The notes beneath the pieces were generated by a model that was not told the origin of the DNA, did not search any database, and saw nothing but the letters and a program-made list of their open reading frames with translations. The translations under genes and the position numbers were made by a program. From positions 1-64,000 of the forward strand of contig JAFZWM010000008.1 of the NCBI GenBank assembly GCA_017617315.1: DNA of 64,000 bases, in the 5' to 3' direction. Positions 54,817 to 63,996 of this stretch are shown in pieces (position 1 is the first letter of the stretch; each line of letters starts with the position of its first letter). Origin of the DNA: Bacteroidaceae bacterium. Lineage in GTDB: Bacteria > Bacteroidota > Bacteroidia > Bacteroidales > Bacteroidaceae.

Positions 54817-56046
54817 TCAGAAACTCAGTTTAATCTTGGTCCAAATCTCTGAATTTTTGTCGTACATTTTAAACATTCCTTTGTCGGCATTGAAATAGTC
54901 GAAGCCGAGCATTACGTGCAGCATATCGTTTACGGCATAGTCGAGCGATGTGCGGTCGTAAATGCCGCCGTCGGTAACATCTATATAGGCGAATGTGTTG
55001 ATGTTCAGGGTACTTCGGAACAGGTCTTTCGCGATTCTGACGGTAGCCGTGCCCGAACTACGGTAGGAACTGATGTCCGGACTGTTGTCATATCCGCCGA
55101 TGTATTTGTGCGCATACTGAAGGCTGATGTTCCAGTCGTTGCTGGGGTAGATGTCGATGCCCAGAAGCGCGTTTGCCGTATTCTTGCACACAATTTCGCT
55201 ATAAATGTTGGGCTGCTGCGCCTCGCCGAAGTATTCTGCAAACTCGCCGCGTAGCACGAACTTGCCCAATGGCAGCGAAATGTCGCAACCTGCCATCGTC
55301 ATCCGCTTGTGCTTTGGATTGAGTATAACTTTGTGATTCTCAGAATTGTAATTCATTTCGAAGACAGGCATCTTGTTGAATGTCCTCAATGCGCAGACCG
55401 AGAAATCCACTCCGCTGAGAAACCACGACAGCCTTCCGCCAAACTCCATATTCTTGATTTTGAAATCGGGCTTTGCGGCCGAAAGTACCGAATCGTTGCC
55501 CGTAACCGATACTGCCCACGGATTTTTGCGGTCGAACGGCAGCTCGAAAGTCTCGATAACCGGAACGGCAATCGCCTCAAGGGCGAACGAACTTTTGGCG
55601 TACTTCACTCGCAATGCGTTTTCGGGAATCCTGATGTCGTCGTAATCCTGCGCCAGAAACTCGCTGTAATCCATCGGCGACACCAAGTCGGTTATTCTCA
55701 GCGCATCGGCCACGCCCCAAGTTATAATCTGCCTTCCGGCACGAATGTCGAACGCGCCAGCCTGCTGCGAGACGTAGAGTTCGCGAATGTTGAAGCCCGA
55801 ATATTCGGGAATAACCGAATTGTAGACGGCATTGGCCGAGAAGAACAGTTCGGAGTTGTTTTTTGATACCGAGAGCTCGCCGCGCAGACGAGTGCGCGAC
55901 GACATCCAATCGTTGGGACTCTCGGTTCTCACAGCATGGTAAGTGTCGGCAAAACCCTTTATTTTCACTTTCAAATCTCCGTCGTCGTCTTGTGCAGAGA
56001 CGGCGACGGAAATCAAAACAAAAAACAATGAAGAAAGCAATCGCAT
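54817..56046 (-). CDS. Outer-membrane beta-barrel protein of the RND cluster
   Basis: 409 residues from the ATG at 56046 (MRLLSSLFFVLISVAVSAQ, signal peptide). The mature protein starts DDDGDLKVKIKGFADTYH and is built of amphipathic strands; the segment RAGRQIITWGVADALRITD followed by NALRVKY is the pattern of DUF1302-like or porin proteins found with MMPL transporters. It ends WTKIKLSF, a typical last barrel strand. It starts one base before the stop of the LolA-like gene upstream, so the two are translated together. Probably the outer-membrane partner of the RND protein. Confidence 0.75.
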   Translation of the reverse strand: MRLLSSLFFVLISVAVSAQDDDGDLKVKIKGFADTYHAVRTESPNDWMSSRTRLRGELSVSKNNSELFFSANAVYNSVIPEYSGFNIRELYVSQQAGAFDIRAGRQIITWGVADALRITDLVSPMDYSEFLAQDYDDIRIPENALRVKYAKSSFALEAIAVPVIETFELPFDRKNPWAVSVTGNDSVLSAAKPDFKIKNMEFGGRLSWFLSGVDFSVCALRTFNKMPVFEMNYNSENHKVILNPKHKRMTMAGCDISLPLGKFVLRGEFAEYFGEAQQPNIYSEIVCKNTANALLGIDIYPSNDWNISLQYAHKYIGGYDNSPDISSYRSSGTATVRIAKDLFRSTLNINTFAYIDVTDGGIYDRTSLDYAVNDMLHVMLGFDYFNADKGMFKMYDKNSEIWTKIKLSF

Positions 56047-56047
56047 T

Positions 56048-56821
56048 TTATATTCCCTTTTCCAGTTTAGCAACGTTAAACATGTCCGAGCCAATCTTCA
56101 GATTGTATTTCATGTCAGAAAAAGTGATGATGGTCTTGTGCTTGGTCTGAACGTTCTGCATCTCCATTTTTCCGCGAGTCCAGAAGCCCTGAACCTGCTT
56201 TATGTCCTGAACGTTGAGCACGCGGTGAAGCTTTCCGAGCTTGTCGTAAAACTCAACCTTTACGGCCATGAAACAGTCTTTGCGAATCCACGAGATTTTC
56301 TTTGAGTAGATTTCGCGCTTGTCCTTCGGGACGGACTCGACAACGTAGCAGTCGAATCCGCCGCATTTCTCCTTGCGCAGAAATTTGTGAGTGTCCTCGT
56401 CAATGTTGCGGTCGCCCATGTCGTCGTAGGTGAAGTCCGTTCCCATGAAATAGTCTGTTTTTGACGAGCTTCCGCTTATTCGGCGAGTCTTTTTGAGGGC
56501 AGGCATGTAGAGCCATTTGTCATCGTCCTTGCCAATCTCGTCGTAGTTCCAGGTCAGGAATCCCGTGCCTTTCACATCGCCCGGATAGGTGAATGTCATC
56601 ATCGTCTTTGTGTCCTTGCCAATGTCCATCGCCCACGATTCAACCTTGCGCTCACGCTTGGAGCCGTTGGCTTTTTCGAGCACCAGATTCATCTTGGCAT
56701 ATCGGGTGTCGCCGTCGGGATTGTCCTTTACTTTCTTGATGATGTCTCTGCCCGAAAGATTTTGGGCATCAGCCGAATATGCAGCCAAAGCAAAAGCCGC
56801 AAATAATAATATCTTTCTCAT
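56048..56821 (-). CDS. Outer membrane lipoprotein-sorting (LolA-like) protein
   Basis: 257 residues from the ATG at 56821 ([20 protein letters not shown], signal peptide). The block [28 protein letters not shown], then [29 protein letters not shown], is the signature of the family annotated as outer membrane lipoprotein-sorting proteins (PF17131-like), which share the LolA fold and accompany MMPL transporters. It probably carries a hydrophobic cargo between membranes. Confidence 0.85.
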   Translation of the reverse strand: [257 protein letters not shown]

Positions 56822-56849
56822 GGTTTTATAATTTTTCAATGTTAAATTC

Positions 56850-59207
56850 TTAATTTTCAGATTTGTCTTCCTTTCCGAATATTTTCAGCATTTTGAACAA
56901 TATCGGAGTTATGAACAGGTCGGCAAGAAGAGCCGAAACCAAGCCAGCCACGGCCAGCGTTCCGAAGTGCCTGAACTGAATGGCGTCGGAAACCGAGAAT
57001 CCGAGGAAAGTGGCTGATATGATGACAGATGTCATGACGATAGCCAAGCCCGTTACGCGGAAGGTAGCCTTGACGGCATGCTCGTAGTTTCGCTTGCGGC
57101 TGAACTCGAGATGCGCGTGGTTTACAAAATGAATAGTGTCATCTACCGCCAGACCGAGAATCATTGGGATGATGCAAGCCGTCATCATGTCGAGCGGATA
57201 GCCGAGCCAGCCCATCAGACCGCCAACAAATACCGCCGGTGCAAGGTTCGGAATCATTCCGATAAGTCCGAGTCTGATGTTGCCGAAGACAATCATCAGC
57301 AGCACGCCGATGATAACCGCCGACAGAACAAGCGACCACATCTGCCCCCTTGTAATGTACTGCTGCATAACCGTAAACTGCGGCAGATTGCCCACCGTAG
57401 AAACCTCAGAATTAGGGAACAGCTCCTTGGCGCGGGCTTCCAGACGTCCCATCTCGTTTTCAATCTCGTTGGAGTTGTAGTTGCTTATTTCTATTTGCAG
57501 ACGCAGACGGCGATATTCATAATCCATCCAGTATTCAGATTCTGAGCCTCCGGCGTTCTCGTAGAGAAGCAAGAGCTGTGCCACCGCATCGTAGTTGTCC
57601 GGAACGTGATAATACGCTGTGTCGTTGTTGTTTAGCGTGCAGTTCATGTCCTTGATGATGTCGAGGACAGAAGAATGACGCTTTGTTAGCGGATATTTTT
57701 CAATTTCGTGTTCCAGAGTCTCGAGTTTCTTGAGATTCTCAGGTTTCTTGGCATCGCCTTCTTCGGGCAGGACAACCATCAAGTCGTAAGAGTACATCGT
57801 TCCGAGTTCTGTCTCGCACAGTTCGAGGAAGCGGCGCGAATAGTCAACCTTTCTGCCCATCGAACGCTCAACGTCGAATGCCGGCTCAATCCAGCAAACG
57901 CCTATGGCACAGAAGATTGTAACGACGGTTGAGACGATGATAATCTTCTTTGAATGGCGCAGCACAAAATCGCCGAAGCGATCGAACAATCCGGCCGCCT
58001 TGCCCTCGAACGATGTCTCGAACTGCTTGTTGTTTTCGGCCTTCGTTCCGAGCGAAAGCATTATCGGAGTAATTACAAGAATTGATATGAGGACGGACAC
58101 GATTGCGAGTGCCGAATTTATTCCCATTGCCTTCATCGGAACAATGTTCATTGCAAGGAATGTCATCATTGCGGCGAGGGTGGTGAAGCCCGAGAAGATT
58201 ACGGGCCAGGCGGTCTCGGCAATGGCATCGACAGCCGCCTGCTTGCGGTCGTGAAGTTTGATGAGCTGCGCTCTGAAGAAGCTGTAAACGTGAATGTTAT
58301 AGGCTATTGCCACGGCAAAGGCAAGCATTACGGTTATCATTGTGGTGCTCATGTCCAGATAGAGGCCGAGCCAGCCGATGATTCCCATGGCTATGATCAG
58401 GGCGGAAATGGATGTCAGAATAGGAATCAGGACGCCTCGCAGCGAGCGTGTTACGAGTGTCATGACAATCAGCGCGACGATAATTGCAATTACCATCAGA
58501 CGCGACATCTCGCCCTTTATGTATTGTGCCTTGGCATAGTTCATGTAAGGCATTCCGGCAATGTTTGGGTTGAGCGATGCGTATTTGTCTTTCGTACAGA
58601 TTTTTATCGCCTCGCGACCAGTCTGGTTTTCCGGTGCTTCAAGTCCTTGAGCGCGCCACAGACTGTCGGACGGGAATGGGCGGAGCTTCACCAGAATCCA
58701 CGACATCGTGCCGTCTTTGCTGATGAGTTTCTTCGACACATATTCCTTGCTGTAAGCCTTCTTGCGGATTGAGTCGAGTCCTTCTTTTGAATCGAGAATC
58801 ACCTCTGGCACAATCTGTTGCAGCTCCATTCCGTCCTCCGTTCCGACCATGAATTCGAGGTCGGTGAGCGAGGTGATTTTCTCGGAATACGACAGACTGT
58901 CCATCAGCTCGTTGCTGAGGTCGCGGACAAGTTCGAGGTTCTTTTTGCTGAACAGTCCTTCTTTGTTTTCAACCAGCACGGCAACATAGTAGTCGTTGCC
59001 GAAAATGCTCTTGAACTCGTCGGTTTTCAACAACATCGGGTCGTCTTTCACAAAATAGGTATCGAACGATGTTTCGAAATAGATTCGTTTCAGTCCTGCA
59101 ACCGAAAAAGTGAGCAGAGCGGCAAATGCAATCATCACGATTACGCGATGGCTTACAACAAATTGTCCGAATCTGCGGAACTTTGTGTTTATCTTTTCGA
59201 TATTCAT
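56850..59207 (-). CDS. RND superfamily transporter, MMPL type
   Basis: 785 residues, twelve predicted helices in two halves (1+5, 1+5), each with a large periplasmic loop. Each half ends with the motif of MMPL/HpnN-type proteins (IVMTLVTRSLRGVLIPILTS; LAVDDTIHFVNHAHLEFSRK). The N-terminal YFETSFDTYFVKDDPMLLK matches this subfamily, which moves hydrophobic molecules such as lipids or hopanoids. First gene of a run RND, LolA-like, barrel, ABC, ABC, on the minus strand. Confidence 0.88.
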   Translation of the reverse strand: MNIEKINTKFRRFGQFVVSHRVIVMIAFAALLTFSVAGLKRIYFETSFDTYFVKDDPMLLKTDEFKSIFGNDYYVAVLVENKEGLFSKKNLELVRDLSNELMDSLSYSEKITSLTDLEFMVGTEDGMELQQIVPEVILDSKEGLDSIRKKAYSKEYVSKKLISKDGTMSWILVKLRPFPSDSLWRAQGLEAPENQTGREAIKICTKDKYASLNPNIAGMPYMNYAKAQYIKGEMSRLMVIAIIVALIVMTLVTRSLRGVLIPILTSISALIIAMGIIGWLGLYLDMSTTMITVMLAFAVAIAYNIHVYSFFRAQLIKLHDRKQAAVDAIAETAWPVIFSGFTTLAAMMTFLAMNIVPMKAMGINSALAIVSVLISILVITPIMLSLGTKAENNKQFETSFEGKAAGLFDRFGDFVLRHSKKIIIVSTVVTIFCAIGVCWIEPAFDVERSMGRKVDYSRRFLELCETELGTMYSYDLMVVLPEEGDAKKPENLKKLETLEHEIEKYPLTKRHSSVLDIIKDMNCTLNNNDTAYYHVPDNYDAVAQLLLLYENAGGSESEYWMDYEYRRLRLQIEISNYNSNEIENEMGRLEARAKELFPNSEVSTVGNLPQFTVMQQYITRGQMWSLVLSAVIIGVLLMIVFGNIRLGLIGMIPNLAPAVFVGGLMGWLGYPLDMMTACIIPMILGLAVDDTIHFVNHAHLEFSRKRNYEHAVKATFRVTGLAIVMTSVIISATFLGFSVSDAIQFRHFGTLAVAGLVSALLADLFITPILFKMLKIFGKEDKSEN

Positions 59208-59258
59208 AATACTTGTTATTTATATGGTTTTAATTACTTCGTGATTTTAGCAAAACCG

Positions 59259-59267
59259 AACAGTGTT
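59259..59267. promoter_or_regulatory. Possible TetR-site, 5' leader of the RND gene
   Basis: AACAGTGTT, a 9-bp palindrome with one central base, lies 52 bases before the RND start codon and is identical (on the other strand) to the site at the TetR gene's own promoter. It lies downstream of the predicted RND promoter (59357-59387), so it could act as a roadblock or be chance. Confidence 0.35.
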
Positions 59268-59356
59268 TTTAATGCTTTCAAAAAATAGACGTGCAGCTAT
59301 GGCACGCCTTGATTTTTCTTTGTCAGTCGGTAACACTTTGCTTTAAAATTCTGATG

Positions 59357-59387
59357 CAAAATTACGGCGTAAAATCAGCGAAGTCAA
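59357..59387 (-). promoter_or_regulatory. Promoter of the RND gene
   Basis: On the minus strand, TTG (59387-59385) and TAATTTTG (59364-59357), gap 20 bases. The leader of about 140 bases is unusually long for this window. Confidence 0.55.
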
Positions 59388-59456
59388 TAACTAATATTAG
59401 GGAATATTTATGTTCTGATACCTAAAAGTGGGGATTCGTCCTGAAAAAAATAGGTT

Positions 59457-60074
59457 TTATTTAATTTCTACGCCAAACAGACTTGCCCAGCCGCTTGTTG
59501 AGAAGTGCACAAAATCGCTTGCAAACTTGTCTAACTCGCTTTCGGATAGGTCGTGGCTTGCCATCTCGCCGATGATTGACAGCATCCAGGCGCAGTTGGC
59601 ATGAATGAAAAACGTTGAGATGTCGGTATTTATGTGCGGATATTTCATCTTCAGCTTTCCGAAGAACCAGAGAATGTGCGCGGTGGTGGCATCGGTATAG
59701 TTGTCGCGAAAGTTGTTGACCGTAGAACCTTCTGATTTATAGAGGATAAGACGGATGATGTCGCGGTATTTAGTTACGAAATTGATGAACAGTTTTGCCG
59801 TTTCTCGCTGTTTCTCAATGTCCATCATATCCTCTATTGTGGTGCTTTCGGAGTGTCGTTCCTTGGTTATCTGCATCATGGCATCGATAAACGGACGGCA
59901 TACGGCGGTCATGAGCTCGTCCTTGCTTTTGTAGTAAGAATATATCGTGCTTACGCTTATTCCAACGCGGGCGGCGATGGTGCGCAGCGAGGCATCGGTG
60001 AAGCCTTTTTCAAGAAACTCCTCTTCGGCATATTTTATTATCGAATTCCGGACATTGTCTTTTAAAATCTGCAT
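59457..60074 (-). CDS. TetR/AcrR-family regulator
   Basis: 205 residues from the ATG at 60074 (MQILKDNVRNSIIKYAEEEF); the earlier in-frame start would lie in the promoter region. The HTH is EEEFLEKGFTDASLRTIAARVGISVSTIYSYYKSKDELM (about 16-55), followed by a helical ligand domain. Likely controls the RND cluster and itself; a small palindrome overlaps its own start of transcription. Confidence 0.88.
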   Translation of the reverse strand: MQILKDNVRNSIIKYAEEEFLEKGFTDASLRTIAARVGISVSTIYSYYKSKDELMTAVCRPFIDAMMQITKERHSESTTIEDMMDIEKQRETAKLFINFVTKYRDIIRLILYKSEGSTVNNFRDNYTDATTAHILWFFGKLKMKYPHINTDISTFFIHANCAWMLSIIGEMASHDLSESELDKFASDFVHFSTSGWASLFGVEIK

Positions 60075-60102
60075 AAGTGCGTAGTTTTTTAGAGTTAAAC
60101 AA

Positions 60103-60111
60103 AACACTGTT
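60103..60111. promoter_or_regulatory. Possible TetR operator at its own promoter
   Basis: AACACTGTT (plus strand) lies 9 to 17 bases downstream of the TetR gene's -7 element, where the transcription start is expected, so binding would block initiation. The same 9-mer occurs before the RND gene. Confidence 0.4.
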
Positions 60112-60119
60112 TGATTTTG

Positions 60120-60127
60120 CAAATATA
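60120..60127 (-). promoter_or_regulatory. -7 element of the TetR gene
   Basis: TATATTTG on the minus strand, 45 bases before the ATG at 60074. The -33 region is not clear. Confidence 0.5.
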
Positions 60128-60148
60128 AGCCGAATTTTTCGATTGTGC

Positions 60149-60189
60149 AAAAAAATAGTGGAGCACGTTACGTTAATTTCGTGCCCCAC
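60149..60189 (-). terminator. Terminator of the lipoprotein gene at 60235
   Basis: GTGG and GCACG (60158-60167) pair with CGTGC and CCAC (60180-60189) with one mismatch; on the minus strand a T run follows (60149-60155). It separates the TonB/lipoprotein unit from the TetR/RND unit. Confidence 0.82.
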
Positions 60190-60234
60190 CTGACTTGGAT
60201 ATATTCTTTAAGAGAAAAAGAGTGCAGACGGATT

Positions 60235-61461
60235 TTATTCGCACTTAACAAAACTATGGAAGAATGACGGGAATCCGGTTACGGTAGCAACCTTAGTCTC
60301 TACCTCTCCTGTGTTTATGTCGACCGTGCTGAAGCCGTTATACTCGCTGTTTGCCGAGCCGTAGACCATCTTGTTGCCGTGGCGACCCATTGCAACGCCG
60401 TGTCCGTTGGTTAGCGGAAGCCCCTCGATAACCTTTATCGTCTTGTTGTAGATGTCTACAATAATCGGCACGCCTATGTGGGCGAGGTAAGAGTTTGTGT
60501 TGTCTGGCTCGAGGGCGAAGGCAAAGCCGTATGCGTACATTTTTCCGTTGCCGACGTAGCGGCACATCATAATCACGTTCAGATAGTCGCAGCTCAGGCC
60601 CTCAACCTTAGTCTTTGTAAGGTCGATGCAGTACGACTCGTCGAAATCTGTTTCGCCCTTTTTGATGCGCGCAATGCCGCCGTTAAGTCCCGGAATATAG
60701 CCGAACGAGCCTGTGCAGTTGACGTAGATGTCGCCTTTCTCGTCTTCGAAGATTGACTGATTGTCAACCGGACGCGAAGGGGCGCACAGACCGATGGAAG
60801 TGTTGCGTGTCTTCTTGATGAATTTGTTGTCGGCAACATTGTAGAGAGCCATCTCGAGAGCGTTCTCCGATGGCATCCACTGCGAGTTGTACTGCTCCAA
60901 GGCAACGTACAGGATGCCGTCGCGGATGTAGAGCGCGCCTGGATATGCAGCCACGCCTTCGTTGCGGAGCGATGAAAGGTCGATGCGCGAAATCTCGGTC
61001 ATCGTCTGCGGATTGAAGACGATAATCATGTCAAGACTCTGACAGCCAACATAAGCCTTTTCTGCGCTTGCCTCTACCACGATTGCCGCGCTCGAGTTTG
61101 CAGGCAGTTCCATAGAACCCTTCAGTTCGAGCTGGTTGTTCGAATTCATGATGTAACGCTTCAGTTTCAGCTCCGTTCCGCCCGTATAGTCGGGGAAAAC
61201 ATAGATGTTTCCGCTTGGGCAGACGCAAGGATATGCACCGAAGCCAAGCGGAATTGCGTTTGTGTTGCTGTAGTTAATGCCGCCCTCGATGCGGTCGACA
61301 GCCTGCAAGTAGCCGCTGCCTGTGCTTCCGTCGGGGTTGGTAACTGTTGTCGAGAAAAGAATCTTGCCAGATGCCGTCTGACCGTTGTCATCTTTCTCGT
61401 TGTCGCAGGATGCAAAAGATGCTGCCAATGCTGCGATAATAAATAAATGCTTGATTTTCAT
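60235..61461 (-). CDS. Beta-propeller-like surface lipoprotein (DUF4374-like)
   Basis: 408 residues. MKIKHLFIIAALAASFASC is a lipoprotein signal (lipobox FASC) followed by acidic DNEKDDN, the kind of Asp/Glu-rich start that sends lipoproteins to the surface in Bacteroidota. The rest shows repeated blades (AYPGALYIRDGILYVALE, GDIYVNCTGSFGYI, GHGVAMGRHGNKMVYG). It resembles DUF4374 or YncE-type proteins encoded beside TonB receptors; one such protein, XusB of B. thetaiotaomicron, binds a ferric siderophore. The ligand here is unknown. It lies downstream of the TonB receptor gene with a 368-bp gap. Confidence 0.72.
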   Translation of the reverse strand: MKIKHLFIIAALAASFASCDNEKDDNGQTASGKILFSTTVTNPDGSTGSGYLQAVDRIEGGINYSNTNAIPLGFGAYPCVCPSGNIYVFPDYTGGTELKLKRYIMNSNNQLELKGSMELPANSSAAIVVEASAEKAYVGCQSLDMIIVFNPQTMTEISRIDLSSLRNEGVAAYPGALYIRDGILYVALEQYNSQWMPSENALEMALYNVADNKFIKKTRNTSIGLCAPSRPVDNQSIFEDEKGDIYVNCTGSFGYIPGLNGGIARIKKGETDFDESYCIDLTKTKVEGLSCDYLNVIMMCRYVGNGKMYAYGFAFALEPDNTNSYLAHIGVPIIVDIYNKTIKVIEGLPLTNGHGVAMGRHGNKMVYGSANSEYNGFSTVDINTGEVETKVATVTGFPSFFHSFVKCE

Positions 61462-61574
61462 ATCTATAATAAATTTAATTGTTTTGATTGTACTCTTTCG
61501 CTAAGTAACATGAGGAAGGGGAGTGCCCCATACGGGGGAAGTCCTATTCAGAATCTTGGTGGAGGTTTTCAGCT

Positions 61575-61829
61575 TTCTACTGTCAATTTTCAGTTTACCC
61601 ATCAGCTATCTTGTCCGAACTTTCCGGCTTGTTTGCCCGAACCTTGAACGTAGGTTGCCCGAACCTTGAACGTACCTTGAACGTAGCTTCCCCGTACCTA
61701 CCCCGTAGCTACTCCGTATCTACTTCGTATTTTTCGGCTTATTTTCCTCTGCTTTGAATCTTAGTTGAAACGATTTTTCAACTTTCAATTGCGAATTGTC
61801 CATTGTCAATTATGAATTGTCAATTGTCC
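61575..61829. repeat. Dispersed intergenic repeat, copy C, with degenerate decamer array
   Basis: From about 61625 to 61735 a chain of near-decamers CCGAACCTTGAACGTAGGTTG..., CCCCGTACCT, ACCCCGTAGCT, ACTCCGTATC, ACTTCGTATT drifts step by step. From about 61765 to 61829 the units ACTTTCAATTGCGAATTGTC and CATTGTCAATTATGAATTGTC follow, as in copy A. It fills the gap between the TonB receptor gene and the lipoprotein gene. Bases 61462-61574 hold a short GC-rich hairpin (CCCC ATAC GGGG near 61530) of unknown role. Confidence 0.6.
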
Positions 61830-63947
61830 TTATTTCATCACATATCTCACCTTGAAACCATAGTTTCTGCCCGGAAGCGGACGGTTAAGGTCGGAGAACA
61901 CAGACTCGTTTGTCAGATTCTTAACCTTTACGGTTATAGTCCATCGGTTGTTCATAAAACTGTGCTCATATCCAAGGTCTATCGTGAAAGCCTCCGGAAT
62001 CTTGCGGTCTTGATATTTGCTCATCTCAAAGTCGTAGAAATACTCGCCGATGTATGACGCATCAGCCAGAAAACGGCTGTTCTGGTATTTTCCGCCGAAG
62101 AAATTCTCCTTGTGCAGTTCGAATCCGAAGTTTGCCAGCTTGTACGGCACATTAGGCATGCGCTTGTTGTAAGTCGGGTTTGCCGCAGTCGAGCCAAGCT
62201 CGTTCTTGCGCTTGTCGCGAAGGTCCTGATAGGTGGTATTGCAATAGATGTAAAGGAACGAGGTTACATCGCCCTTTGCCTCAATCTCCACGCCCTTGGT
62301 GTCTACCGTTCCGAAGTTTGCATATCGTGCCATCGTTGGAATCATATCTGCCTGATAGCGAATCATATTCTTCAGACGGTTGTAGAAATAGTTGGCCTCC
62401 AATTCGATGAATCCGAAGGAGTTGGCGCGATGGTACAGCAGTCCGGCGTTGAGGCCGTTGCAGCGCTCCGGCTCGAGGTTGGCAGACGGCAGAATTGAAT
62501 AGCCGTTGCCGGCAAGCTCTTCGGATGTAGGTATTCTGACTTCAGAACTGAACGTTGCCTTTGCCATGAGGTATTTGGTAAACTTATATCGCATGCTCTC
62601 GCTCGCGCCCCAATAGTTCTTCGACAGTTTAATAGGCTGCGGATTGTTGATGTAGGTGTGTTCCAGAACCTTGGTGTCGGAAGTGTAATTGAAGTTCTTG
62701 AGCGTAGTGGCACTCATGAACTTGCTGTCGAAAAGTGTGAGGTCGTACGACAGTCCGGTGGTGAAGCTGCTCGTCTTGCTGTCGAAATTAGTCTTGTAGC
62801 CAAACGACAGGTCCATCAGTTCGTTTTCGGGCTTCTGATTGTTGTGTGTGGCATAGACGTTGAGGTTGAACGAGTTGTGAACGTCTAAAAGATAGTTCAT
62901 GTTAATCTTGGCAATGAAGTCGTGCGACTGATTTTTTGAGTCCGAGGCATAGTTGCTCAGTTCTCCGCCATAGGGCGAAACGGAAGGGTAGCGGTTGCCG
63001 TCCCAGTCGTACTTGAATTTGGCATCATCGCGCATTCCGTTCCTGCCGTACGAGTAGGCTGCATCAACATCCAGGTCGAGACCGGCAAAAATAAAGTTGT
63101 CGCGCTTCAGCGTCAAGGCTGCAATTCCTGCTATGCCATGGTTGTAGGCTTCGCGAACATCAGAGTCTATGCCCTGAATCTCGGCCTTTGTTCCTAAGAA
63201 TACGAGTTCCAGCTTTGCTTCGTCGAAATACCATTTTGTGGCCTTTATCGAGCCGCCCAGCATTGCTTTCTTAAATTTGTCGTGGTCGCGCTTGACCTTT
63301 CTGTCGTTAAGGTTTTTCAGAGTCATCTCATAGTCGTTGTCGGCATAGGTCAGCATACCGCCAAGGCCGAATTGGATGCCCGTTTTCTTGTTCGTCTGCT
63401 TCAAGGCCCAGTTGAATTTATGCGTGTTGAACGATGCAATCTCGTAGCTTGCATCAACATATACAGGCGGATATTCCTTCGTAACAACGTTTACCGCTCC
63501 GCCGAGAGCCGAGCCGCCGAAGCGGTAGGGCACGATGCCTTTGTAAACCTCAATGCGTTCAATCATGTCGGTATGAATATCGTTTAGCGACATATAGTCG
63601 GACATCTGCCCGATAGCCGCCTCGTCTATGTATAGTCCCACGCGCTTGCCCTCAAGACCGCGCACCGATATTCGCGACGCGCTGCCCACGCCGCCTGTGT
63701 TTCTCACCGTTATGCCAGCCATGCGCGAGAGGGCATCGTTTATGCTCGATGTTGTGCCTTCGAGCTGGCGTGCTCCGAGAACGGTTACGGGAATAGCTCC
63801 TTCGCGCATCTTTCTAATCTCATTGTGTGCAACGATGGTTACGTTTTCCAACTCTTGTCCGGCTATCGTAGTCGAGTCCGAATTGGTTTGTGCCGACATG
63901 CTTATTGCGGTTGTTGTCAGCAGAAAAATAGCAATTTTTGACCTCAT
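61830..63947 (-). CDS. TonB-dependent outer-membrane receptor
   Basis: 705 residues. The signal peptide (MRSKIAIFLLTTTAISMSAQ) is followed by a plug domain (about 45-150: INDALSRMAGITVRNTGG, ISVRGLEGKRVGLYIDE, RIEVYKGIVPYRFGGSALGG) and a 22-strand barrel ending PLPGRNYGFKVRYVMK. It has no N-terminal carboxypeptidase-like domain and no SusD partner, so it is of the siderophore/cobalamin/metal type rather than a glycan SusC. Paired with the lipoprotein at 60235. Confidence 0.92.
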   Translation of the reverse strand: MRSKIAIFLLTTTAISMSAQTNSDSTTIAGQELENVTIVAHNEIRKMREGAIPVTVLGARQLEGTTSSINDALSRMAGITVRNTGGVGSASRISVRGLEGKRVGLYIDEAAIGQMSDYMSLNDIHTDMIERIEVYKGIVPYRFGGSALGGAVNVVTKEYPPVYVDASYEIASFNTHKFNWALKQTNKKTGIQFGLGGMLTYADNDYEMTLKNLNDRKVKRDHDKFKKAMLGGSIKATKWYFDEAKLELVFLGTKAEIQGIDSDVREAYNHGIAGIAALTLKRDNFIFAGLDLDVDAAYSYGRNGMRDDAKFKYDWDGNRYPSVSPYGGELSNYASDSKNQSHDFIAKINMNYLLDVHNSFNLNVYATHNNQKPENELMDLSFGYKTNFDSKTSSFTTGLSYDLTLFDSKFMSATTLKNFNYTSDTKVLEHTYINNPQPIKLSKNYWGASESMRYKFTKYLMAKATFSSEVRIPTSEELAGNGYSILPSANLEPERCNGLNAGLLYHRANSFGFIELEANYFYNRLKNMIRYQADMIPTMARYANFGTVDTKGVEIEAKGDVTSFLYIYCNTTYQDLRDKRKNELGSTAANPTYNKRMPNVPYKLANFGFELHKENFFGGKYQNSRFLADASYIGEYFYDFEMSKYQDRKIPEAFTIDLGYEHSFMNNRWTITVKVKNLTNESVFSDLNRPLPGRNYGFKVRYVMK

Positions 63948-63988
63948 GATTCAATGATTGTGTATGCTTTTGATTTTGGAATTGATTT

Positions 63989-63996
63989 CAAAATTA
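63989..63996 (-). promoter_or_regulatory. -7 element of the TonB receptor gene
   Basis: TAATTTTG on the minus strand, 41 bases before the ATG at 63947. The -33 region lies beyond the end of the window. Confidence 0.5.

Noticed and set aside
61500..61560. Cobalamin or other riboswitch upstream of the lipoprotein gene
   Set aside because: A small GC hairpin is present (near 61530) but none of the conserved boxes of a cobalamin riboswitch could be found on either strand.
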